DNA from: Oscillospiraceae bacterium
GTDB lineage: Bacteria > Bacillota > Clostridia > Oscillospirales > Oscillospiraceae
Assembly: GCA_017458025.1 (NCBI GenBank)
Contig: JAFTGG010000117.1
Coordinates: 1 to 16,852, forward strand
DNA: 16,852 nucleotides
Reading direction: 5' to 3'
The notes below the pieces were generated by a model, which was not told where the DNA came from, ran no database searches, and saw only the letters and a program-made list of their open reading frames with translations. Positions 6,473 to 13,772 of the stretch are shown in pieces. Every line of letters begins with the position of its first letter. The stretch's first letter is position 1. The position numbers were made by a program, and so were the translations under genes.

Positions 6473-6486
6473 CTGCGAGGCTTTTT

Positions 6487-7038
6487 ATGGCGAAAAAGGA
6501 AGAAAGCAAGCCGCGAAGTTATTGGCATTGGGTGCTGCGCATCTTTTTGATGTCGGTCGTGCTCTCGGCGGTGCTGAGCTTTGCTTCGGGCGTTGTGCTC
6601 GCGGATGCCGGCTATGCGCTCGCGGTGCTGGTGCTCGTGCTGTTTATCCTGCTCGGCATCGTGTTTGACGTCATCGGCGTCGCGGTGACGGCGGCGGACA
6701 CAAGGCCGTTCCATTCGATGGCGGCGCACCGCGAAAAGGGCGCGAGAGAGGCGCTGTACCTGCTCAAAAACGCGGAAAAAGCGTCGAGCTTCTGTAACGA
6801 CGTGGTGGGCGACATCTGCGGCATCGTCAGCGGTTCGACCGCGGCGGTCATTGTCGTGCGCCTGCAGGCGAGCTTCAGCACGCAAAGTATTCTGCTTTCC
6901 ATCTCCGTGACGGCGCTCATCTCGGGCTTGACCATCGGCGGCAAGGCCATCGGCAAGAAGCTGGCGCTGGACAGGAGTACGGACGTGGTGCTCCGCGCGG
7001 CGAAGCTGCTGAGCATCTTTCACATTGGACGGAAATAA
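6487..7038 (+). CDS. oapA: OLE-associated membrane protein OapA
   Basis: In other Bacillota OapA binds OLE RNA and anchors it in the cell membrane. The product has 183 residues, and I see four hydrophobic segments at about 13-39, 43-67, 107-125 and 134-152. The N-terminus is short and basic (AKKEESKPRS). A charged cytosolic-looking loop lies at about 71-104 (TRPFHSMAAHREKGAREALYL). The C-terminus is rich in Lys and Arg (GGKAIGKKLALDRS...RAAKLL). A D-x-x-x-D pair, DVVGD at residues 105-109, begins the third membrane segment; as I recall, a motif of this form in OapA was shown to matter for function in Bacillus halodurans. Identification rests on size, topology, basic ends, and position directly after OLE RNA and before dxs. 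The ribosome site is GAGG at 6477-6480. Without the neighbouring RNA one would call it an uncharacterised membrane protein. Confidence 0.88.
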   Translation: MAKKEESKPRSYWHWVLRIFLMSVVLSAVLSFASGVVLADAGYALAVLVLVLFILLGIVFDVIGVAVTAADTRPFHSMAAHREKGAREALYLLKNAEKASSFCNDVVGDICGIVSGSTAAVIVVRLQASFSTQSILLSISVTALISGLTIGGKAIGKKLALDRSTDVVLRAAKLLSIFHIGRK

Positions 7039-7049
7039 GGGGAAAAGAC

Positions 7050-8897
7050 TTGATTTTAGAGCATATCCACGGGCCGGAGGACGTCAAGGCGCTGACGCGC
7101 GCGCAGACGGAACGGCTTTGCGAAGAATTGCACAGCTTTCTGCTCGAAAGCGTTTCCAAGACCGGCGGACACCTCGCCTCGAACCTCGGCGCGGTGGAGC
7201 TGACGGTCGCGATCCATCGCGTCTTTGACACGTCGCGCGACCGCCTCGTGTTCGACGTTGGGCACCAATGCTATGCCCACAAGGCGCTGACCGGACGCAT
7301 GGAGCGGTTTCCGACGCTGCGGCAGTACGGCGGGCTGTCCGGCTTCCCGAAGCCGACCGAGAGCGTGCACGACGCGTTTGTCGCGGGCCACGCGTCCAAC
7401 TCGGTGTCCGTGGCTCTCGGCATGGCGCGGGCGCGGACGCTGCTGGGCGAGGACTATTCGGTGCTGGCGCTCATCGGCGATGGCGCGCTCTCCGGCGGCC
7501 TCGCCTACGAGGGCCTCAACAACGCGGGCGCCTCGGGCGAGCCGCTGATCGTCATTTTAAACGACAACGGCATGTCCATCTCCCGCAACGTCGGCGCGAT
7601 GAGCGCGCATCTGTCGCGGCTTCGCAGCAAGCCGGCGTACTATGAATTTAAGAAGAACTACCGCCGCGTCCTGCTCGGGAGCAAGCCGGGCAAGGCGCTG
7701 TACCGCTTTAACCATGAGATCAAAAACGGCGTTAAGAACGCGCTGCTGCCCAACGCGACGCTGTTTGAGGATATGGGCTTTACCTACGTCGGGCCCATCG
7801 ACGGACACAACGAGGAGCAGATCGAGGACGCGCTGCGCTGGGCTAAGGAGCTCAAATGCCCCGTGCTCGTCCATGTGTTGACTGTCAAGGGCAAAGGCTA
7901 CGCTCCGGCGGAGCGGGAGCCAGGCAAATGGCACGGCGTCGGCGCGTTCGACGCCGCGACGGGCAGCGTGAAAGCGGGCGGCGAGACGTTCTCGTCCGTG
8001 TTCGGCGAGGCGCTCTGCGAGCTCGCGCAAGAGGACGAACGCGTCTGCGCGATCACAGCGGCAATGTGTGACGGCACGGGTCTGGACGGCTTCGCGCGGC
8101 AGTATCCCAAGCGGTTTTTTGACGTCGGCATCGCGGAAGCGCAGGCGGCGGCGATGGCGGCGGGCATGGCGAAGCAGGGACTGATCCCTGTGTTCGCCGT
8201 ATATTCCACGTTTTTGCAGCGCGCCTACGATCAGTTGCTCCACGACACGGCGCTCAGCAATCTGCACGTCGTGTTCGCGGTCGACAGGGCGGGCTTCGTC
8301 GGCGCGGACGGCGAGACGCACCACGGCATCTTTGACGCGACGTTTTTGTCCGATATCCCGAATATGACCGTGCTCTGTCCCGCGAGCTTTACGGAGCTGC
8401 GCGCCATGCTGCGCCGCGCTGTGTTTGAGATCGGCGGGCCGGTGGCGATCCGCTATCCGCGCGGCGGGGAGGAAAGCTACCGCGGGGACAGCGGCGCCGA
8501 GGCGTTTGCGGTACTGCGCGAGGGCGGCGACGTCACGCTCTGCGCCTATGGTACGATGATTGCCCCTGTGCTGGACGCGGCGGACATTCTCGAAACAGCC
8601 GGCGTGTCAGCGCGGGTCGTCAAGGTCAATCGCATCTCGCCGTTTGTCGACGCGGACGTGAGGAGGACCTTCGCGGGCACGAAGAAGCTCATCGTCGCGG
8701 AGGAATGTGCCAGCGTCGGCTGTGTGGGGCAGCGCCTTGCCGCGATTTTGACCGAAGAGGGCACGCCTCTTGAAAAGCTGTATCTCTGCAATCTCGGCAA
8801 GCGGTTTCCGCCCCACGGCGGCGCGGAGCAACTGCGTGAGGCTTTTGGATTGGACGCTGAGTCTATCGCAAAAAGGGCGATGGAGGTGGCGCGATGA
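7050..8897 (+). CDS. dxs: 1-deoxy-D-xylulose-5-phosphate synthase
   Basis: Dxs condenses pyruvate and glyceraldehyde 3-phosphate with thiamine diphosphate, the first step of the MEP isoprenoid pathway. The start codon is TTG at 7050, set by AAGGGG at 7037-7042 seven bases upstream. At 615 residues it is full length. Motifs seen: KTGGHLASNLGAVELT (37-52, with catalytic-site His41), GHASNSVS (113-120), the thiamine-binding GDGALSGG (143-150) with NN at 157-158, and NDNGMSIS (171-178). The transketolase-like pyrimidine domain contains DVGIAEAQAAAMAAGMA, with catalytic Glu363, and DRAGFVGADGETHHG. The C-terminal domain starts near residue 490. It lies 11 bases after oapA and its stop overlaps tlyA (ATGA), so oapA-dxs-tlyA look co-transcribed. 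Confidence 0.97.
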   Translation: MILEHIHGPEDVKALTRAQTERLCEELHSFLLESVSKTGGHLASNLGAVELTVAIHRVFDTSRDRLVFDVGHQCYAHKALTGRMERFPTLRQYGGLSGFPKPTESVHDAFVAGHASNSVSVALGMARARTLLGEDYSVLALIGDGALSGGLAYEGLNNAGASGEPLIVILNDNGMSISRNVGAMSAHLSRLRSKPAYYEFKKNYRRVLLGSKPGKALYRFNHEIKNGVKNALLPNATLFEDMGFTYVGPIDGHNEEQIEDALRWAKELKCPVLVHVLTVKGKGYAPAEREPGKWHGVGAFDAATGSVKAGGETFSSVFGEALCELAQEDERVCAITAAMCDGTGLDGFARQYPKRFFDVGIAEAQAAAMAAGMAKQGLIPVFAVYSTFLQRAYDQLLHDTALSNLHVVFAVDRAGFVGADGETHHGIFDATFLSDIPNMTVLCPASFTELRAMLRRAVFEIGGPVAIRYPRGGEESYRGDSGAEAFAVLREGGDVTLCAYGTMIAPVLDAADILETAGVSARVVKVNRISPFVDADVRRTFAGTKKLIVAEECASVGCVGQRLAAILTEEGTPLEKLYLCNLGKRFPPHGGAEQLREAFGLDAESIAKRAMEVAR

Positions 8898-9706
8898 GCA
8901 AGCGGCGCTTGGACGTGACGCTCGTCGAGCGCGGGCTTGTCGAGACGCGGCAAAGGGCGCTTTCGACCATTATGAGCGGCGTTGTGTATGTCAACGGGCA
9001 AAAGGTGGACAAGGCGGGCTTTGCCGTTGCGGAGGACGCGAACGTCGAAGTGCGCGGGAATGCGCTGCCGTATGTGAGCCGCGGCGGATTGAAGCTTGAA
9101 AAGGCGATGCGGGAGTTTCGCCTGACGCTGGACGGCTGCGTCTGCGCCGATATCGGCGCGTCCACCGGCGGCTTTACCGACTGCATGCTGCAGAACGGAG
9201 CCTGTAAAGTATATTCGGTTGACGTTGGGTATGGACAGTTGGATTGGAGGCTTCGCAGCGACCCGCGTGTCGTCTGTATGGAGCGTACGAACGCGCGTTA
9301 CCTGACGCATGAGCAGGTGACGGACGAGTTAGATTTTGCGTCCATCGACGTGTCGTTCATCTCGCTCAGACTGATCCTGCCCGCGGTGAACGGCTTGCTC
9401 AAGGCCGGCGGGCACGTCGCGTGTCTCGTCAAGCCGCAGTTCGAGGCGGGACGGGAAAAAGTCGGCAAAAAGGGCGTCGTCCGCGACGCCGCGGTGCATC
9501 GGGAGGTGCTGGAGCATTTCCTGGGACATGCCCGCGAGAGCGGCTTCGGCGTGCTGGACTTGACTTATTCTCCGATCCGCGGGCCGGAGGGGAACATCGA
9601 ATACCTGGGCTATCTTGCAAAGGGCGCCGAGACGGAACGCGAGTTTGATCTGGCCGCGCTCGTACAGGCGTCCCACGCGGAGCTGGACGCGGAAAAGAAG
9701 GTGTAG
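8894..9706 (+). CDS. tlyA: TlyA family rRNA 2'-O-methyltransferase (former hemolysin)
   Basis: TlyA-type enzymes methylate the 2'-OH of cytidines in 16S and/or 23S rRNA; the hemolysin label in databases is historical. The protein has 270 residues. Its N-terminal S4 RNA-binding domain (about residues 3-60) contains RLDVTLVERGLVETRQRA and GVVYVNGQKVDKAG. The linker YVSRGGLKLEKA (60-71) is followed by an FtsJ/RrmJ-like methyltransferase domain with the SAM-binding loop DIGASTGGFTD (86-96), IDVSFISL (151-158), and VKPQFEAGREKVGKKGVVRD (179-198). It starts in a 4-base ATGA overlap with dxs and ends 3 bases before nadK. The same neighbours (dxs upstream; nadK, argR and recN downstream) occur in many Bacillota. 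Which rRNA sites are modified cannot be told from the sequence. Confidence 0.95.
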   Translation: MSKRRLDVTLVERGLVETRQRALSTIMSGVVYVNGQKVDKAGFAVAEDANVEVRGNALPYVSRGGLKLEKAMREFRLTLDGCVCADIGASTGGFTDCMLQNGACKVYSVDVGYGQLDWRLRSDPRVVCMERTNARYLTHEQVTDELDFASIDVSFISLRLILPAVNGLLKAGGHVACLVKPQFEAGREKVGKKGVVRDAAVHREVLEHFLGHARESGFGVLDLTYSPIRGPEGNIEYLGYLAKGAETEREFDLAALVQASHAELDAEKKV

Positions 9707-9709
9707 GCA

Positions 9710-10594
9710 ATGCTTAAAAAGGTGATACTCTGCCCCAATCCGTACCGGGACGCGGAATTGCGGGTTGCAAAAGAAGCTAAGTCTATTTTGGACGCGGCGC
9801 GCTGCCCGAACGTGGTGTGTATTCCGTTCCGCGGCAGCGAGGAGCCGGAAGGCTACGGGCTTGAGATCCGGCCGTTGCAGCAGGAGCTGCGGGGCGCGGA
9901 TATGCTGATCGCGTTCGGCGGCGACGGCACGATCCTGCACCTGTCCAAGACCGCCGCGCACAAGGATATTCCCGTGCTCGGCATCAACCTCGGAAGTCTC
10001 GGCTTTATGGCGGAGCTGGAGCAGAAGGAGCTGTCCAAGCTGCATCAGCTGGTCGAGCAAAAATATGAGATCGAGAGCCGCATGATGCTCGACGTCTGCG
10101 TGAAGCGGGAGAACCGCGTCATTTATTCGAGCCTCGCGCTCAACGAAGCGCTGATCGCGCGCGGCAACGTATCCCGCGTGATTCGGCTGCACATCTATAC
10201 GGAAAACGGCAAGCTCGTCGACGTGGCGGGCGACGGCGTGGTGATCGCGAGCCCGACGGGCTCGACGGCGTATTCGCTCAGCGCGGGCGGGCCGGTGGTG
10301 GAGCCGACGGCGCGAAACTTTGTCGTGAGCCCGATCTGCGCCCACAGCGTCCACGCAAATTCCTACGTCCTCGCGCCGGAGCGCACCATCACGGTGCAGA
10401 CGGAGGCGACGGGGTACAAGCCGGTCGTGCTGTCGGTGGACGGCGGCCGCGCGTTTTCGCTGCGCCACGGCGACGCGGTGGAGATCACGCGTTCGCGCTA
10501 TGATACGAAATTAGTCAGGTTGGAAAACAGAAGTTTTTGCGAAGTATTGCAACGGAAAATGCTTGGAGGGCTGCTAGAGAATGAAGAACGATAG
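9710..10594 (+). CDS. nadK: NAD kinase
   Basis: NadK phosphorylates NAD to NADP using ATP or polyphosphate. The 294-residue protein carries the family signatures GGDGT (70-74, the catalytic Asp), NLGSLGFMAE (93-102), NEALI (145-149), and the Gly-rich GDGVVIASPTGSTAYSL (174-190) with SAGGP after it. It lacks membrane helices or a signal peptide. It starts 3 bases after tlyA with an AAGGTG-type ribosome site spanning the tlyA stop. The final 25 codons (from about 10505) are much more AT-rich than the body of the gene and run into the argR start, which overlaps by 14 bases. Function is clear from the motifs. Confidence 0.96.
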   Translation: MLKKVILCPNPYRDAELRVAKEAKSILDAARCPNVVCIPFRGSEEPEGYGLEIRPLQQELRGADMLIAFGGDGTILHLSKTAAHKDIPVLGINLGSLGFMAELEQKELSKLHQLVEQKYEIESRMMLDVCVKRENRVIYSSLALNEALIARGNVSRVIRLHIYTENGKLVDVAGDGVVIASPTGSTAYSLSAGGPVVEPTARNFVVSPICAHSVHANSYVLAPERTITVQTEATGYKPVVLSVDGGRAFSLRHGDAVEITRSRYDTKLVRLENRSFCEVLQRKMLGGLLENEER

Positions 10595-11033
10595 ACAAGA
10601 AAAGATCCTCGCCATTATTGCCAGCGAGCCGATCGAGACGCAGGAGCAACTGATCGCGCGCCTCAAGGAGCACGGCGTTACCAGCACGCAGGCGACGATC
10701 TCGCGCGACATCAAGCAGCTCCACCTGATCAAGGAGCCCGCCGGCGGCGGGCGCTACCGCTACGCGGTCTCTGCGCACAGGGCGAAGCTCAGCTTCGCGG
10801 ACCGGCTGCAGACGATCCTCCGCGAGAGCATCGTCGGCGTCGACTATGCGCAGAACCTTGTCGTCCTCAAGACGATGCCGGGCCTCGCCGGCGCGGCCGC
10901 CGCGGCGTTCGACGGCATGGAGATCCCGCAGATGGTCGGTACCATCGCGGGCGACGACACCGTGCTCGTCGTCATGCGCGACACGGACAGCGCCGCGGAT
11001 TTCTGCGCCGAGGTCGCCGCGATGCGGAAGTAG
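10581..11033 (+). CDS. argR: Arginine repressor ArgR/AhrC
   Basis: ArgR is a hexameric, arginine-responsive regulator of arginine synthesis and breakdown; it is found next to recN in many Bacillota. The protein has 150 residues, standard length. The N-terminal winged helix includes TQATISRDIKQLHLIK (36-51), where SR..RD/SRD contacts operator DNA, then GGGRYRYAV. The C-terminal oligomerisation and arginine-binding domain has the hallmark GTIAGDDT (120-127), whose Asp pair binds arginine, and AGAAAAAFD just before it. The start lies 14 bases inside nadK with GGAGGG upstream (10565-10570). I saw no clear ARG box within the window, so local autoregulation is not evident. Confidence 0.96.
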   Translation: MKNDRQEKILAIIASEPIETQEQLIARLKEHGVTSTQATISRDIKQLHLIKEPAGGGRYRYAVSAHRAKLSFADRLQTILRESIVGVDYAQNLVVLKTMPGLAGAAAAAFDGMEIPQMVGTIAGDDTVLVVMRDTDSAADFCAEVAAMRK

Positions 11034-11066
11034 CCGCAAACAGACAGAGAATAAGGAGGCAGCGAG

Positions 11067-12764
11067 ATGCTGCAGCTGCTTCATATTGAGAATATCGCTA
11101 TCATCGAGCGCGCGGACATCGCTTTCGCGCGCGGGTTCAACGCGCTTACCGGCGAGACCGGCGCGGGCAAATCCATCGTCATCGACTCCCTCGGCGCGGT
11201 GCTGGGACAGCGCACGTCGCGCGACCTGATCCGCACCGGCGCGCCGAAGGCGTTCGTCAGCGCGGCGTTCGACGACGTGGACGCAAATATTCCCGCGCTC
11301 GCGGAGAACGGCGTCGCGCCCGAGGAGGATGGGACGCTGTTGCTGCAGCGCGAGCTGTCCGCTGACGGTAAGAACGTCTGCCGTGTGAACGGGCGGCCTA
11401 TCACGGTTGCACAGCTTAAGTCGATTGGCGCGAGCCTGCTCAATATCCACGGCCAGCACGAGGGCACGCAACTGCTCGACGAGACGCAGCACCTGATCTA
11501 TTTGGATAGATTCGCGCACATGGAGCCGCGTCTGGAAGCCTACGGTGCGCTGTATGATACCCTGCGCGAGACGAGGCGCGAGATCGAGGCGTTGCAAATG
11601 GACGAAGCGGAGAAGGCACGCCGCGTCGACACGCTCAGGCACCAGATCGCGGAGCTGGAGCGCGCGGAGCTCAAAGAGGGCGAGGAGGAGGCGCTGTTGG
11701 CGCGGCGCAATATCCTGCGCAACAGCGAGAAGTTCATCGCCGCCATCAGCGAGGCGGACTACTGCCTGAACGGCGGCGACGAGAACGGCGGCGCGGCGCC
11801 CGCCATCAAGCAGGCGGGGGACGCGATTCATAGCCTGCGCGCTCTGGGCGACGAGTTCATTGACCTGTCCGAGCGGCTCGAAGCGCTGTACAGCGAGGCG
11901 TACGACCTCGCGATGACCGTGCGCGACAAGCGCGAAGAATTTGATTTTTCGCCGGAGGAGCTGGACGCGGTGGAGAGCCGTGCCGACCTCCTGTATAGAC
12001 TTAAGAAAAAGTACGGCGGAACGGTGGAGGAGATGTTGGAGTATCTTGCCCGCTCGAAGGACGAGCTGGACCGCATCGAGTACGCCGGCGACCGCATCGC
12101 GCAGCTCGAAAAGAAGCTGAACGAGCGGCAGGCTGCCGTCGCCAAGGCGGCGAAGGAGCTGTCCGGCGCGCGCAAGAGCGCGGCAAAGACGCTGGAAGCG
12201 GAGATTTTGCGCGAGCTGGCCGAGCTGGATATGCCGAAAGTCCGCTTTGCCATTGATTTCACGGAAAAGGAGCCTGACGCGACGGGTATGGACGAGGTAC
12301 GCTTTCTCATGTCCGCCAACGTGGGAGAGGAATTGAGGCCGATCCACAAGATCGCGTCCGGCGGCGAGCTGGCGCGCATCATGCTCGCGCTCAAAAACGT
12401 GTTTGCGTCGCAGGAGAGCATCATGACGATGGTGTTCGACGAGGTGGACACCGGCGTATCGGGCCGCGCCGCGCAGCGCGTCGCCGAGAAGCTGGCGAAG
12501 GTTTCCCGGGAAAAGCAGGTGCTCTGCGTGACGCACCTGCCGCAGCTCGCGGCGATGGCGGACACGCACTTTTCGGTCGAAAAGGGCGAGGAGAACGGCC
12601 GCACGCTGACCAAGGTCACGGAGCTCGACCACGCGGCGCGCGCGAAGGAGCTGGCGCGGCTGACCGGCGGCGAGAGTATCAGCGAGACGATGCTGCGCGG
12701 CGCGGAGGAATTGCTCGACGGCGCGGAGGCGTATAAAAAGACGCTGGCGGGAGGCAGGGCATGA
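11067..12764 (+). CDS. recN: DNA repair protein RecN
   Basis: RecN is an SMC-like ATPase that acts early at DNA double-strand breaks. The protein has 565 residues. The N-terminal ATPase half contains GETGAGKS (Walker A, 29-36) and NIHGQHEGTQLLD. The middle (about 155-365) is a long charged coiled coil rich in Glu, Arg and Ala. The C-terminal half has the ABC signature KIASGGELARIMLALK (from 428), Walker B VFDEVDTGVSG (456-466) and VTHLPQLAAMAD (D-loop/His-switch region). AAGGAGG at 11053-11059 lies 7 bases before the start. The 33-base gap after argR holds no hairpin. The stop overlaps the next gene by 4 bases (ATGA). In other Bacillota recN can be damage-regulated, but no LexA box is obvious here. 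Confidence 0.97.
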   Translation: MLQLLHIENIAIIERADIAFARGFNALTGETGAGKSIVIDSLGAVLGQRTSRDLIRTGAPKAFVSAAFDDVDANIPALAENGVAPEEDGTLLLQRELSADGKNVCRVNGRPITVAQLKSIGASLLNIHGQHEGTQLLDETQHLIYLDRFAHMEPRLEAYGALYDTLRETRREIEALQMDEAEKARRVDTLRHQIAELERAELKEGEEEALLARRNILRNSEKFIAAISEADYCLNGGDENGGAAPAIKQAGDAIHSLRALGDEFIDLSERLEALYSEAYDLAMTVRDKREEFDFSPEELDAVESRADLLYRLKKKYGGTVEEMLEYLARSKDELDRIEYAGDRIAQLEKKLNERQAAVAKAAKELSGARKSAAKTLEAEILRELAELDMPKVRFAIDFTEKEPDATGMDEVRFLMSANVGEELRPIHKIASGGELARIMLALKNVFASQESIMTMVFDEVDTGVSGRAAQRVAEKLAKVSREKQVLCVTHLPQLAAMADTHFSVEKGEENGRTLTKVTELDHAARAKELARLTGGESISETMLRGAEELLDGAEAYKKTLAGGRA

Positions 12765-13699
12765 GCAAATTTGCCGAACGTATTTATCGGGAATTTCCCG
12801 TGCGGCGCAAGCCGGAGGAGAAGGAAAAGTTCCGCCTCTGGCTCATGGGCGCGCTGCGGGAGCTGGGCTATGACCCGAAGCTGCAGACGCGGGAGACGGC
12901 GCTCCAACTCGGCGGGCGTGTGACGAACGTGGTCGCGGGGGACCCTGAGACGGCGAAGCTGCTGCTCGTCGCGCATTATGACACGCCTATCAAATCGCTG
13001 CTTCCGCCGCTCATCATGCCGACGCGGCCCGTGTCAGGCTTTCTCTATATGGCGCTGACGCCGGCCTGCGTGCTTTTGGGCAGCTTCGTGCTGTCGTTCG
13101 CGCTGACCTTCGCGGTCAACGCGCCGCAGTGGACGCTGCCGATGTTCCTCGTGCTGCTCGTCGCGGCGTTGCTGTATCTGCGCTTCGGGCCGAGTGAGAC
13201 GAATAACCTGAGCGACAACACCTCCGGAGTCGCGGCGCTGCTCGAAACCGCCGCCGCGCTGACGCCGCGCTACCGCGGCGAGGTCGCGTTCGCGTTCCTC
13301 GACGGCGGTTTTGGCGGTATGAGCGGCGCGAAAGGCTTCCGCGCGAAATATCCCTCGGCGAAAGAGAAGACCGTTATCAATCTGAACTGTGTGGCGCAGG
13401 GCGACGAACTGCTGATCCTGCCGAGTAAGTACAGCCGCTGGAACGGCGAGGCGCTCGACGCGATTCTCGACAGCTTCGACGGCGAGGGCAATAAAACCGT
13501 ATTCCTCAAGACGGACGGTCTTGTCTACTATCCCTCGGACAACCGCGCGTTTCGCTACTCGTTTGCGATCTGCGCCTGTGAGCAATTGACGGGCTTCGGC
13601 AGAATTATAAGACCAAAAAGAAATCAGTCGATTGATTCGGCAAATCTTGATATTTTGGCGAAAGGATTATGTAAACTCGCGGAAAAATATAACGGATAG
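12761..13699 (+). CDS. Membrane-anchored M28-like peptidase relative, likely inactive
   Basis: This 312-residue protein resembles the zinc aminopeptidase family M28 but with key changes. The first zinc-site element AHYDT is present (His72, Asp74), and the bridging-Asp segment is NNLSDNTSGVAALLE (Asp152). Between them lies an insert (about residues 90-141) with two hydrophobic helices, so the protein is probably in the membrane. The usual F.D.EE.GL.GS stretch, which supplies the catalytic Glu and a zinc ligand, reads FLDGGFGGMSGA here (179-190), with neither Glu. The usual IHT..DT zinc-His segment near the C-terminus reads IIRPKRNQS (282-290). An Asp ligand segment reads NLNC rather than NFD. 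It could be a non-catalytic binding protein, or an enzyme with a shifted site. The last 30 codons are strikingly AT-rich. It overlaps recN by 4 bases; no homologue function can be assigned. Confidence 0.75.
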   Translation: MSKFAERIYREFPVRRKPEEKEKFRLWLMGALRELGYDPKLQTRETALQLGGRVTNVVAGDPETAKLLLVAHYDTPIKSLLPPLIMPTRPVSGFLYMALTPACVLLGSFVLSFALTFAVNAPQWTLPMFLVLLVAALLYLRFGPSETNNLSDNTSGVAALLETAAALTPRYRGEVAFAFLDGGFGGMSGAKGFRAKYPSAKEKTVINLNCVAQGDELLILPSKYSRWNGEALDAILDSFDGEGNKTVFLKTDGLVYYPSDNRAFRYSFAICACEQLTGFGRIIRPKRNQSIDSANLDILAKGLCKLAEKYNG

Positions 13700-13772
13700 G
13701 CAGTATCCAATGCGGAATACGAGCCGACTTATCAATATAGAATAATCGAACCACTAAAGGAGAAACGATACG

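Noticed and set aside
10515..12632. 705-codon minus-strand open frame across argR and recN
   Set aside because: It is a GC-rich antisense shadow: recN and argR on the + strand carry full motif sets, and the minus-strand product is a low-complexity Arg/Leu/Ala/Asp series without family features.
13700..13772. Possible T-box leader before tyrS
   Set aside because: The gap is only 73 bases and lacks the T-box sequence and a terminator/antiterminator pair.
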